In this document: positions 6,035 through 15,800 of the stretch, piece by piece
How positions within the stretch are numbered: the first letter of the stretch is position 1
Layout: every line of letters starts with the position of its first letter
DNA from: an uncultured Lachnospiraceae bacterium
Lineage (GTDB): Bacteria; Bacillota; Clostridia; Lachnospirales; Lachnospiraceae
Reading direction: 5' to 3'
NCBI GenBank assembly: GCA_910589105.1
Contig: CAJUST010000025.1
Location: forward strand, 1-34,029
DNA length: 34,029 nucleotides
The notes under the pieces: generated by a model
Databases searched by the model: none
Told to the model about the DNA's origin: nothing
What the model saw: only the letters and a program-made list of their open reading frames with translations
Position numbers and translations under genes: made by a program

Positions 6035-8347
6035 CTATACAAACGCCGTTTTTAAAACGTCCTCCATCGTTTCCACATACACGATTTCAAGCCCCTGTTT
6101 GATTTCTTCTGAAATTTCGTCCATATCTTTTTCGTTCTTCTTGGGAACGCAGATAGTTTTTATGCCTGCATTTTTGGCGGCTAACGTCTTTTCTTTTAAC
6201 CCGCCTATCGGAAGGACGCGCCCACGCAGCGTAATCTCTCCCGTCATCGCCACATCTGCCCTGATTTTCCGCTTTGTAACTGCTGAAAGCATAGCCGCCG
6301 CCATCGTAATTCCTGCGGACGGCCCGTCTTTTGGCACTGCGCCTTCCGGAATGTGGATATGAATGTCGTTCTCCCTGAAAAAATCCTTTGCAATCTTAAA
6401 CTCTTTGCTGACGGAACGGATATAGCTTATGCCCGCCTGAGCGGATTCCTTCATCACATCGCCTAACTGGCCCGTTAAACGAAATTCGCCCTTCCCCGGC
6501 ATTACATTGACTTCTATCTCTAATGTGTCGCCCCCTACGCTCGTCCACGCAAGGCCGCGCGCTATGCCCACTTCATCTGACGCATTCGCCATGTCAAACG
6601 TATATTTTTCTTTTCCAAGAAAACGGCTTACGTTTTTCTTCGTCACCGTGACTTTTTTGCCATTATCCTCATAAATCTCTCTTGCCGCCTTCCGGCAGAT
6701 TTCACCGATTTTCCGTTCAAGGCCGCGGACGCCAGCTTCTTTCGTATAGCCTCTGATTACTTTTGCAAGCGCATCCTCCCGAATGGAAAGCTGCCCTTTT
6801 TTCAAACCGTTTTTCTTCATCTGCTTCCGCGTCAAATGCTCCATCGCGATATGCAGTTTTTCGTTTTCCGTATAACTAGTGACTTCTATCAGTTCCATGC
6901 GGTCTAACAGCGGCCGCGGGATTTCCTGTACGGAATTGGCTGTTGCAAGAAACATCACTTCCGATAAGTCAATCGGGATTTCCACATAGTGATCCCGAAA
7001 ACTATGGTTTTGCTCTGAATCAAGGACTTCTAACAATGCAGAGGACGTATCCCCTCTGTAGTCGCTGCTGACTTTATCAATTTCATCTAACAGCATCAGC
7101 GGGTTTTTCACTCCCGCCGCGCGTAACCCAGCCGCAATTCTCCCCGGCATCGCGCCGACATAGGTCCTCCTGTGGCCGCGGATTTCCGCTTCATCACGGA
7201 CTCCGCCTAAGGATATCCTCACATATTTTTTATCTAGCGCCCTCGCGACAGATTTTGCAATGCTTGTCTTTCCTGTGCCCGGAGGGCCGACCAGACAGAT
7301 AATCGGGCTTTCCCCCTTGCTCGTTAAGTTTTGCACCGCCAAAAATTCCAGCATCCGCTCCTTCACCTTTTCTAGTCCGTAGTGGTCATGGTTTAATACT
7401 TTTTCGGCATTTTTTAAATCGCGGTTGTCTTTAGACGTCTTATCCCATGGAAGCTCTAAAAGGGTTTCGATATACCCCCGCGCAACCGCGCTTTCGGACG
7501 AATTGGAATTGATATGCTCAAAACGGTCAATTTCTTTTTTGATTTTCTCTTTGACTTCTTTTTTGGCTTTCAGTTTCTTTAATTCCTGACGGAACTGATC
7601 GGCATCCGACTCTGTATTGTCCTCGCCTAATTCCTCCCGGATCACTTTTAACTGTTCCCTTAGCAAGTACTCTTTCTGGTTCTGGTCAACCTGTTCTTTG
7701 ACTTTTGCCTGAAATTCGTTTTTGATAGACGTAATATTGACTTCCCGAAGAATCAGCTCCATCAAAACTGTATAGCGCTCCTCTAAAGTGACCGCCTCTA
7801 AATACTTCTGCTTCTCCTCATAATAGACCTGCATTTGGCTGACAATGAAATCCATCAGTTTTCCGGCATCCTTAAGCTCTGTCATCTGCCGCAGAAAATC
7901 ACTGCCTAATCTTGGGTTTAACGCCGCATAGCGCCCATAGGCTTCCCGCACTGCGCGGATCATTCCCTCCTGAACCTCCTCCGAATAGGAGGCGGCGTCT
8001 TCTTCTATCAAAAACACTTCTGAAAGCAAATAATCCTGCTGCTGCGCCAATGCCGAAAGCTCCGCGCGCTGCTCGCCCTCAACTAAAATACGGACTATGC
8101 CGTTTTTCATCTTCACTACCTGTTTGATTCCTGCAAGAATGCCCATTCGATAGAGATCATCTATCTGTGGTTTTTCTTTTTCTAAATCTTTCTGGGTCAC
8201 AAGAAATACTTTCTGTTCCCCCATCATTGCTACTTCGATTGCTTTGATTGACCTCTCCCTACTGACATCGAAATGCGCCACGATTCCCGGCAAAATTGTC
8301 ATCCCCCGTAATGCTATTGCCGGAATTGTTTGTATTCTGTCACTCAA
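6035..8347 (-). CDS. lon: ATP-dependent protease Lon (LonA type)
   Basis: This soluble AAA+ serine protease degrades misfolded and regulatory proteins. The 770 residues contain the LON substrate-binding domain (about 1-205), a coiled-coil region (205-300), the AAA+ module with Walker A GPPGTGKT (354-361) and Walker B LMLLDEID (417-424), and a C-terminal protease domain. The catalytic dyad is Ser677 in PKDGPSAG and Lys720 in GGLKEK. The hexamer-forming arginine region and sensor motifs look intact. The start codon is TTG at 8347, preceded 7 bases upstream by AAAGGGG; no in-frame ATG fits as well. The gene lies 67 bases downstream of clpX, and that gap contains a stem-loop. It is the usual neighbour of engB. 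Confidence 0.97.
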   Translation of the reverse strand: MSDRIQTIPAIALRGMTILPGIVAHFDVSRERSIKAIEVAMMGEQKVFLVTQKDLEKEKPQIDDLYRMGILAGIKQVVKMKNGIVRILVEGEQRAELSALAQQQDYLLSEVFLIEEDAASYSEEVQEGMIRAVREAYGRYAALNPRLGSDFLRQMTELKDAGKLMDFIVSQMQVYYEEKQKYLEAVTLEERYTVLMELILREVNITSIKNEFQAKVKEQVDQNQKEYLLREQLKVIREELGEDNTESDADQFRQELKKLKAKKEVKEKIKKEIDRFEHINSNSSESAVARGYIETLLELPWDKTSKDNRDLKNAEKVLNHDHYGLEKVKERMLEFLAVQNLTSKGESPIICLVGPPGTGKTSIAKSVARALDKKYVRISLGGVRDEAEIRGHRRTYVGAMPGRIAAGLRAAGVKNPLMLLDEIDKVSSDYRGDTSSALLEVLDSEQNHSFRDHYVEIPIDLSEVMFLATANSVQEIPRPLLDRMELIEVTSYTENEKLHIAMEHLTRKQMKKNGLKKGQLSIREDALAKVIRGYTKEAGVRGLERKIGEICRKAAREIYEDNGKKVTVTKKNVSRFLGKEKYTFDMANASDEVGIARGLAWTSVGGDTLEIEVNVMPGKGEFRLTGQLGDVMKESAQAGISYIRSVSKEFKIAKDFFRENDIHIHIPEGAVPKDGPSAGITMAAAMLSAVTKRKIRADVAMTGEITLRGRVLPIGGLKEKTLAAKNAGIKTICVPKKNEKDMDEISEEIKQGLEIVYVETMEDVLKTAFV

Positions 8348-8372
8348 TTTAAGGCCCCTTTCCAGTATGAAA

Positions 8373-8405
8373 GCTGCCGACAGTAACTGGTATTACTGCG
8401 ACAGC
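8373..8405. repeat. Imperfect inverted repeat in the clpX-lon gap
   Basis: Arms GCTG-CG-CAGTA and TACTG-CG-CAGC pair with one mismatch and one bulge around an 8-base loop. No T-run follows on the minus strand, so this looks more like an mRNA processing or stability element, or a leaky attenuator, than a full terminator. Confidence 0.4.
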
Positions 8406-8414
8406 CATTGTCTT

Positions 8415-9701
8415 TTAAGCGCTCTTTGATTCTAATACTGCTTTTTTCTCCTCGATGGAATCTATAAATCCTTTTTCTTCTACCAGTTTTCTGGTAATCG
8501 TACATTCTGAAATCGTATCGTCCGATGGAATCTGATACATCAAATCCATCATCACATTTTCCATGATGGCGCGCAGGCCCCTTGCCCCTGTCTGACGCTC
8601 TAACGCTTTGTCCGCAATCGCTTCAATCGCTTCCGGTTCGAAATAAAGCGCCACGCCGTCTAATTCCAAAAGCTTCTGGTACTGTTTCACCAAAGAGTTT
8701 TTCGGCTCCGTCAGGATACGGACAAGCGCCACTTTATCCAGCGAATCCAGTGAAACCGTCACTGGCACGCGTCCAATAAACTCCGGTATCAGCCCAAATT
8801 TGATAAAGTCCTGCGGCATCGCATGTTTAAACGATTCTCCGGCATTGACTTCCCTCTTATCTTTTACAACGGCGTTAAATCCGATTGCTTTTTGATCTAA
8901 CCGCGTCTCTATGATTTTTTCTAAACCGTCAAACGCCCCTCCGCAGATAAAGAGGATATTTGACGTATCAATTTGAATCAATTCCTGTTGGGGATGCTTC
9001 CTGCCTCCTTGGGGCGGGACTGAAGCGAGCGTGCCTTCTAATATCTTCAGCAATGCCTGCTGTACGCCTTCGCCTGAAACGTCTCTCGTAATCGAAACAT
9101 TTTCCGATTTTTTCGTGATTTTGTCAATTTCATCAATATAAATAATTCCCCGCTGCGCGCGCGAAATGTCATAGTCCGCAGCCTGAATAATCTTCAATAA
9201 TATATTTTCCACATCTTCGCCGACATATCCGGCTTCCGTTAAAGTTGTCGCATCCGCAATGGCAAACGGAACGTTTAGAATACGCGCTAATGTCTGCGCC
9301 AAATACGTTTTTCCGGAACCGGTCGGCCCTAACATTAAAATATTGCTCTTTTGCAGTTCCACATCGAGATTTGCGCCTGCCAATATCTTTTTATAATGGT
9401 TATACACAGCCACAGACAATACTTTCTTGGCATTATCCTGCCCAATGACGTATTCGTCCAGAAACGCTTTCATTTCTTCCGGCTTGATCAGATTAATATC
9501 CTGAACCGAATCTTCTTCCAAAGAATCCTTCTCATCTTCGTCCATCATTTCTTCTTCAATAATCTCTGTGCAGATATCGACGCATTCATCGCAAATAAAC
9601 GCTCCGCTTGGCCCTGAAATCATTTTTCTGACCTGACCTTCCGATCTGCCGCAGAAGGAACAGCGGATTTTTTCACCACCAATAAAATTTCTTCCTGCCA
9701 T
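8415..9701 (-). CDS. clpX: ATP-dependent Clp protease ATP-binding subunit ClpX
   Basis: This AAA+ unfoldase recognises substrates and feeds them to ClpP. The 428 residues start with the ClpX-type zinc finger (Cys14, Cys17, Cys37, Cys40). The AAA+ core follows, with Walker A GPTGSGKT (125-132), pore loop GYVG (about 159-162) and Walker B IIYIDEID (186-193). An IGF tripeptide, the ClpP docking loop, follows in the QKAIGFNAV segment. The length is normal for the family. GGAG lies upstream of the ATG at 9701, and the gene starts 16 bases after the clpP stop, so both form one operon with tig. I see no CtsR or CIRCE operator. Confidence 0.97.
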   Translation of the reverse strand: MAGRNFIGGEKIRCSFCGRSEGQVRKMISGPSGAFICDECVDICTEIIEEEMMDEDEKDSLEEDSVQDINLIKPEEMKAFLDEYVIGQDNAKKVLSVAVYNHYKKILAGANLDVELQKSNILMLGPTGSGKTYLAQTLARILNVPFAIADATTLTEAGYVGEDVENILLKIIQAADYDISRAQRGIIYIDEIDKITKKSENVSITRDVSGEGVQQALLKILEGTLASVPPQGGRKHPQQELIQIDTSNILFICGGAFDGLEKIIETRLDQKAIGFNAVVKDKREVNAGESFKHAMPQDFIKFGLIPEFIGRVPVTVSLDSLDKVALVRILTEPKNSLVKQYQKLLELDGVALYFEPEAIEAIADKALERQTGARGLRAIMENVMMDLMYQIPSDDTISECTITRKLVEEKGFIDSIEEKKAVLESKSA

Positions 9702-9717
9702 AGCCTCTCTCCATCAT

Positions 9718-10305
9718 TTATTGTATACGATTTGTAATTACCTGATCGATTAATCCATATTCTTTTGCTTCCTGCGCAGAAAGATAATGATCTCTTTCTG
9801 TATCCGCCGCTACCGTTTCGAAAGGCTGTCCTGTGTTTTCCGCAAGAATCTGGTTTAGGCGTTTTTTCGTCTTTAAAATATTTTCCGCCGCGATTTCAAT
9901 TTCCGTCGCCTGCCCTCTCGCTCCGCCGGAAGGCTGGTGGATCATAATTTCTGCATTCGGAAGCGCCATGCGTTTCCCTTTTGCGCCGCCTGCCAGTAAA
10001 AAAGCTCCCATGCTTGCCGCTAAACCAATGCAGATTGTGGAAACGTCGCACTTAATATATTGCATCGTGTCATAAATGGCAAGCCCTGCCGTCACTACGC
10101 CGCCCGGAGAGTTGATATACAACTGTATGTCTTTTCCGGGGTCTTCCGATTCTAAGAACAATAACTGCGCCACTGTCAGGCTCGCCGTCGTCTCATTGAC
10201 TTCTTCCCCTAAAAAAATAATCCTGTCCTTTAATAATCTGGAATAAATATCATAACTGCGCTCGCCCCTGCTGGTCTGCTCTATGACATATGGTACTAAA
10301 CTCAT
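9718..10305 (-). CDS. clpP: ATP-dependent Clp protease proteolytic subunit ClpP
   Basis: This serine peptidase of 195 residues assembles into the tetradecameric chamber paired with ClpX. The catalytic triad is Ser98 in GLAASMGAF, His123 in MIHQPSGG and Asp172 in ERDHYLSAQEA. The N-terminal segment SLVPYVIEQTSRGERSYDIY is canonical, with no long propeptide. AAGGAGG lies 6 bases before the ATG. It lies between tig and clpX, the common clostridial arrangement. A stem-loop without a T-run separates it from tig and may tune the ratio of the two products. Confidence 0.97.
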   Translation of the reverse strand: MSLVPYVIEQTSRGERSYDIYSRLLKDRIIFLGEEVNETTASLTVAQLLFLESEDPGKDIQLYINSPGGVVTAGLAIYDTMQYIKCDVSTICIGLAASMGAFLLAGGAKGKRMALPNAEIMIHQPSGGARGQATEIEIAAENILKTKKRLNQILAENTGQPFETVAADTERDHYLSAQEAKEYGLIDQVITNRIQ

Positions 10306-10334
10306 TTCCTGCCTCCTTACAAATTACAATGAGA

Positions 10335-10354
10335 CCGGCTCTTTTATGAGCCGG
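10335..10354 (-). repeat. Stem-loop between tig and clpP
   Basis: Perfect arms CCGGCTC (10335-10341) and GAGCCGG (10348-10354) enclose a 6-base loop right after the tig stop. No T-tract follows on the minus strand. It could act as a weak attenuator or an RNA end-protecting element within the operon. Confidence 0.5.
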
Positions 10355-10363
10355 CCGGCTAAA

Positions 10364-11680
10364 TTAAGCTTCTTCTTTTTTGCTCTTTGGTTTGGCGCGT
10401 TCTTTGATATTCGCCATAACCAGTTCGACAGCTTTTTGGACTGCAACGTCCTTTTTCATGGAATCCCGCTCCGAATCATTCATAAATGTCTTAATCTGAT
10501 CCGGCGTTACCTGATAAGACGCCGCCATCTTTTCAATTTCCGCATCCAATTCTTCTTCTGTCACTTCGATATTTTCTTCCTTCGCAATCTGCTCTAGCAC
10601 AAGGCCGTTTTGAATGCGGCTTAACGCATCTGGCTTCACCTGCTCTTTTAACTTCTCCATCGTCATTCCAGAGAATTGCAGATACTGCTCAAAACTAAGC
10701 CCCTGTCCGGAAATCCTTTGCGCAAATTCCTCTATCATCGTCTCTATCTGCGTCGCAAGCATAGCGTCTGGGATTTCCATGTTGGATTTGTCCACAATTT
10801 TCTTGATCGCTTCTTCTTCTTTCGTCCGCTTCGCATCCGCTTCTTTTTGTTCCGCTATTTTTTTCTGCACGCTTTCCCTATACTCCGCTAGCGTGTCAAA
10901 TTCAGACACATCCTGCGCAAATTCATCGTCTAATTCCGGAAGCTCTTTCGTCTTGATTTCTTGGATTTTCACCTGAAATACCGCCGGTTTCCCAGCAAGT
11001 TCCTCTGCATGGTATTCCTCTGGGAATGTCACATGCACTTCCGTTTCCTCTCCGGCGCTCTTGCCGGCAAGCTGATCTTCAAATGTATCAATAAATGAAT
11101 GGGAGCCCAGCTCTAAGGAATGGCCTTCTCCTTTTCCGCCTTCAAACGCCTCTCCGTCCACAAATCCTTCAAAGTCAATGATTACCGTATCGCCGTTTTG
11201 CGCCGGACGGTCTTCTACCGTGACAATCCTTGCGTTTTGGTTCCGTTCTTCTTCGATTGCTTTGTCAATTTCCTCATCTGAAACGGAAACGTCAATTTTC
11301 GTTACGGTCACGCCTTTATACTTGCCTAATTCCACTTCCGGACGCACTGCAACTTCCGCAGTGAAGATAAACGGCTTTCCTTTTTCCATCTGCACTATGT
11401 CTATCTCAGGGCGGGACACAATGTCAACTCCGCTTTCTTCCGCCGCTTCGCCGTAATTTTCGCGTATTAGCTGATTCGCTGCATCCTCAAAGAAAATCTC
11501 CGGTCCAAACATCTTCTCAACCATAGTTCTGGGAGCTTTTCCTTTCCGAAATCCCGGAAGCTGGATTTTATTCCTCTGCTGCATATATACCTGCTGTAAC
11601 GCTCCCTCAAGCTTATCTACAGACAGCTCAATGGTAAGCTTTGCCATATTCTTCTCTAATGTTTCAACCTGTACACTCAT
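10364..11680 (-). CDS. tig: Trigger factor, ribosome-associated chaperone and prolyl isomerase
   Basis: This chaperone of 438 residues binds near the ribosomal exit tunnel and folds nascent chains. The N-terminal ribosome-binding domain contains the signature GFRKGKAPR (43-51). The FKBP-like isomerase domain runs from about 160 to 243 (GDTVIIDFEGFVDGEAFEGG onward). The remaining helical part is the arm-bearing C-terminal domain, ending in a lysine-rich tail. AGGAGG lies 10 bases before the ATG. A promoter with a perfect -10 element sits in the 72-base gap after pfkA, so tig-clpP-clpX-lon and perhaps the genes beyond form one transcript. Confidence 0.97.
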   Translation of the reverse strand: MSVQVETLEKNMAKLTIELSVDKLEGALQQVYMQQRNKIQLPGFRKGKAPRTMVEKMFGPEIFFEDAANQLIRENYGEAAEESGVDIVSRPEIDIVQMEKGKPFIFTAEVAVRPEVELGKYKGVTVTKIDVSVSDEEIDKAIEEERNQNARIVTVEDRPAQNGDTVIIDFEGFVDGEAFEGGKGEGHSLELGSHSFIDTFEDQLAGKSAGEETEVHVTFPEEYHAEELAGKPAVFQVKIQEIKTKELPELDDEFAQDVSEFDTLAEYRESVQKKIAEQKEADAKRTKEEEAIKKIVDKSNMEIPDAMLATQIETMIEEFAQRISGQGLSFEQYLQFSGMTMEKLKEQVKPDALSRIQNGLVLEQIAKEENIEVTEEELDAEIEKMAASYQVTPDQIKTFMNDSERDSMKKDVAVQKAVELVMANIKERAKPKSKKEEA

Positions 11681-11716
11681 TCAATTATTTCCTCCTTCGC
11701 CTGCAGTCATTGCAGT

Positions 11717-11745
11717 ATTATAGCATATGCTTTTTTAAAATACAA
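11717..11745 (-). promoter_or_regulatory. Promoter of the tig-clpP-clpX operon
   Basis: On the minus strand TTGTAT (11740-11745) and a perfect TATAAT (11717-11722) are 17 bases apart. A TG one base before the -10 element makes it an extended -10 promoter. A small CTGCA/TGCAG dyad (11701-11715) lies at about the transcription start. No CtsR (GGTCAAA) or CIRCE box is visible, so stress control is not evident. Confidence 0.8.
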
Positions 11746-11752
11746 GAAAAAT

Positions 11753-12727
11753 TTACGTCGACAAATTTTTGCAGACTTTGAACTGATATTCTGGTATGCC
11801 TTTGTCCATCGCAAGCGCTTCGTCAATGTCATAATCCACAAAATCGCCGTTGCGGTAAGCGACAATGCGGTTTGTCGCGCCCTTACACAACAAATCCACT
11901 GCATATGCGCCCATTACGGATGCATAAACGCGGTCTTTACAAGTCGGGCTGCCGCCGCGCTGCATATGCCCTAAGATCGTCGCCCGCGTCTCTATCCCTG
12001 TCGCAGCTTCAATCCGCTTTGACATGCTCACAGAATGCCCGATGCCTTCCGCATTGATAATAATGTGGTGTTTCTTGCCGCGTTTCCTGTTTTCTATAAT
12101 GTGGTTGACTAACTTTTGCTCATCGTAATCATACCGCTCCGGCAAAAGAATATCTTCCGCGCCGTTTGCAATCCCCGTCCAAAGCGCAATATAACCTGCG
12201 CCGCGTCCCATTACTTCGATAATGCTGCACCGCTCATGGGACGTAGATGTGTCGCGCACTTTGTCAATCGCCTGCATAGCGGTGTTGACTGCCGTGTCAA
12301 AGCCAATCGTATATTCCGAGCAGGCAATGTCTAAATCTATGGTGCCCGGCAAGCCTACCGTGTTGATTCCAAGCGCCGCCAATTTCTGCGCGCCGCGGAA
12401 CGAACCGTCCCCGCCAATTACAATTACGCCTTCTATGCCATGCTTCCTACAGACTTCCGCCCCTGCTTTCTGCCCTTCCAGCGTGGTAAATTCCAAACAG
12501 CGCGCTGTCTGTAAAATCGTGCCGCCGCGCTGGATCGTATCCGATACGTCTCTTGCTTCCATATCAATAATTTCTTCTGAAAGAAGCCCTGCGTATCCCC
12601 GCTTAATCCCTTTCACGTTCAGGCCCTTGCACAGAGCTTCGCGGACAACCGCGCGGATAGCCGCATTCATGCCCGGGGCATCGCCGCCGCTTGTCAATAC
12701 GCCTATTGTCTTAATCTCCTTTTCCAT
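11753..12727 (-). CDS. pfkA: ATP-dependent 6-phosphofructokinase
   Basis: This glycolytic enzyme of 324 residues phosphorylates fructose 6-phosphate. Visible sites: the ATP-binding GGDAPGMNA (14-22), GGDGS (106-110, with glycine rather than aspartate at the position that separates ATP from PPi users), the catalytic PGTIDLDI (127-134), MGRGAGYIA and the effector/substrate segment ILGHMQRGG. The usual asparagine of TIDND is leucine here while both aspartates (131, 133) remain, so activity is expected. AGGAGG lies 9 bases before the ATG. It follows dnaE by 76 bases, a gene pair often seen in Firmicutes, and is probably cotranscribed with it. No terminator is visible before the tig promoter. Confidence 0.96.
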   Translation of the reverse strand: MEKEIKTIGVLTSGGDAPGMNAAIRAVVREALCKGLNVKGIKRGYAGLLSEEIIDMEARDVSDTIQRGGTILQTARCLEFTTLEGQKAGAEVCRKHGIEGVIVIGGDGSFRGAQKLAALGINTVGLPGTIDLDIACSEYTIGFDTAVNTAMQAIDKVRDTSTSHERCSIIEVMGRGAGYIALWTGIANGAEDILLPERYDYDEQKLVNHIIENRKRGKKHHIIINAEGIGHSVSMSKRIEAATGIETRATILGHMQRGGSPTCKDRVYASVMGAYAVDLLCKGATNRIVAYRNGDFVDYDIDEALAMDKGIPEYQFKVCKNLST

Positions 12728-12803
12728 ACAATAAGTCCTCCTGTATTCTGATTTCTATTCCGAATCATTTCTTCTTCGCCCATTCTTTTCTATTTTAATC
12801 GGT

Positions 12804-15800
12804 TTACCTTCTGTTTTCAATAGCCTTTTCCACAACTTTTATATTATTTTTGCCAAACGCGTCCGCAAGCGTTTGAATTAAGGCAGACGTAATCTCCACG
12901 TTTTTGCTCGCAGGCAGACGTTTCATCGCTTTCCTGTCTGCAAGATAAACGACGATGGCGTCCGCCCCGTCAGAATCCGCAATCACGCCGTAAAGCGTTT
13001 CTTCCTGCGTTTCAAACGCTTCTTTATCCGCAAACTGAATCCAAAGCTCCCGTTTCACATCGTCAAACGAATATACTTTTTCACAAATGACTTTTCCGTT
13101 TTTTTCTTCTTCCACGTTTGCCCGTCCACGGATAAACACTTTTGCCTCCGGCTGTATAAGCGCCTGATTCCTTTCATAGTCCCTTGGGAATACGACGGCT
13201 TCCACTGTCCCTACTAAATCTTCGATTGTAAGAAACGCCATCTGCTGGTTTGTTTTCGTATATTTAATTGTCTTTTCAGTAATCATGCCGCCCACTAAAA
13301 CGGTTTCCCCGTCTTTCACTTTTGTCTCGTTTGTTTCTTCGTCCAACAAAAAGTCCGATGTGACCGCCGTAATGTTTTTTCTCCAGCGGCTTTCATATTC
13401 TTCAAGAGGATGCCCGCTGATATAGACCCCTAACACCTCTTTTTCAAAGCCAAGCAGCGTTTCTTTATCGTACTCGCCGACATTTGGCAACGAGATTTCA
13501 TAGTCTTTACGCTCCTCTTTCGATACGAAATCAAACAGACTCATCTGCCCTGCCATCGAATGCCGCTTTTCCTGATGAATGCCGTCCATAATCTTCCCGA
13601 ACACAAGCATTTTCTGCTGCCGGCAGCCGGGCAGGCAGTCGCATGCCCCAGCCTTAATTAAATTTTCAACGGCGCGTTTGTTCATTTCCTTTCCGCCCAT
13701 TCTCTTTAGGAAATCTGTTATGGAAGTAAACGGCCCGCCCGCTTCACGTTCTTCAATTATGCCTTCGATGACCGGACGGCCTACGCTTTTAATGGCGGAA
13801 ATCCCATAGCGGATGCTGTTGTTTGAGACGGAAAAGCGCCCCTCCCCTTCATTAATGTCCGGTGAGAGAATTTCAATCCCAAGCCGGCGGCACGTTAAAA
13901 TATATTCTGAAACTTTTACCACATGATCCTGTACGGAAGTCATAAGGGACGCCATATATTCTAGGGGATAGTAATACTTCAAATATGCAGTCTGGTAAGC
14001 GATGACGGCATAAGCCGCCGCATGGGATTTATTAAACGCATACTTCGCAAAGTCTATCATTTCGTCATATATTTTATTCGCGACTTTTTCATCAATCCCA
14101 TTTGCTATGCATCCGGGAACGTTTTCCTCCGGGTTGCCATAGACGAAATTTTTCCGCTCCTGTTCCATGACGGACTGTTTCTTTTTCGACATGGCGCGGC
14201 GCACAAGGTCGCTCCGCCCTAACGTGTAGCCGGCAAGATCCCGCACAATCTGCATGACCTGCTCTTGATAGACGATGCATCCATACGTCGGCGATAAAAT
14301 CGGCTCTAACTGCGGGCAGTCGTAAACAATCTGTCCAGCGCTGTTTTTCCCGCGGATATAGGACGGGATAAAATCCATCGGCCCTGGACGGTACAGCGCA
14401 ATGCCTGCGATAATGTCTTCTAGATTCTGGGGTTTTAACTCTTTCATAAAGTTGCGCATACCGGCGCTTTCTAGCTGGAACACCCCCTCCGTCCTGCCTG
14501 TCCCAAGCGACTCCAACACACGTTTGTCATCAAAACTGATACGGTCAATGTCCATTTTCACTGAATGGTTTTTCTCTACCAGATCCGCTGTGTTTTTCAA
14601 TACGGTCAATGTCCTAAGGCCTAAAAAATCCATTTTTAAAAGCCCTAATTCTTCAATCGTCGTCATGGTAAACTGTGTCGTAATCATGCCGTCTATGCCC
14701 CTTGCAAGCGGCACATACTCCTCCATAGGCTTCTGGGAAATCACCACTCCCGCGGCATGGGTTGAAGAATGCCTTGGCAGCCCTTCCAACCGTTTTGACA
14801 TATCGATCAACTGACGCACGCTTTCGTCATTCTCATAAAGCCCGCGCAATTCCGGATTCATCTTTAACGCCTTTTCAATCGTAATGCCAAGTTCATTTGG
14901 GACGTTTTTTGCTATGGAATCCACAAATGCGTAAGGCATATCCATGACGCGTCCCACATCACGGATTACGCCCCTTGCGGCAAGCGTTCCAAATGTGATA
15001 ATTAAAGTGACGCATTCCTTCCCATATTTTTTAATGACGTAATCAATGACTTCCTGCCTGCGTTCGAAACAGAAATCCACGTCAATATCGGGCATAGAAA
15101 CGCGTTCTGGATTAAGAAAACGCTCGAAAATCAGGTTATACCGTATCGGATCGATATTGGTGATCCCTATGGAATAAGAGACAATGCTTCCAGCCGCGCT
15201 CCCTCTCCCCGGCCCTACGCTTATGCCCTGTTCTCTCGCAAAACGGATATAATCCCATACAATCAGGAAATATTCGACATATCCCATGTCCCGTATTACT
15301 TTTAATTCGTATTCTAAACGGTCTTTTAGTTCTTGCGTTAGAACCGGATAGCGGTCTTTTAATCCGTCGTAACAGAGCTTTTCCAAATATCCATACGTCG
15401 TAAACCCGTCCGGCACCGGAAAATCTGGAAGTTTTGTCACGCCAAATTCAATTTCCACCTGACAGCGGTCCGCTATCTTCTGCGTATTTTCCACGGCTTC
15501 CATTGCGTAAGGGAACAATTTTTTCATTTCTTCTTCCGACTTTACATAGTATTGCCCGCCTTCGTAACGCATACGGTTTTCATCGCTTAATTTTTTCCCC
15601 GTCTGTAAACAAAGCAAAATATCATGCGGCGTTTCGTCCTCCTGATAGGTATAATGCACATCGTTTGTCGCCACAAGCTCTATGCCCGTGTCTTTGGAAA
15701 GCCGGAGAAGCTGCTGGTTGACCAACTGTTGCTGCGCTAACCCGTGATCCTGAAGCTCCAGAAAAAAATTGCCTTCCCCAAAACAGCTCTGATACCGGCG

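Noticed and set aside
10306..11752. CtsR or CIRCE heat-shock operator upstream of tig or clpP
   Set aside because: I looked for tandem GGTCAAA and for TTAGCACTC/GAGTGCTAA dyads and found neither. Only an extended -10 promoter and stem-loops are present.
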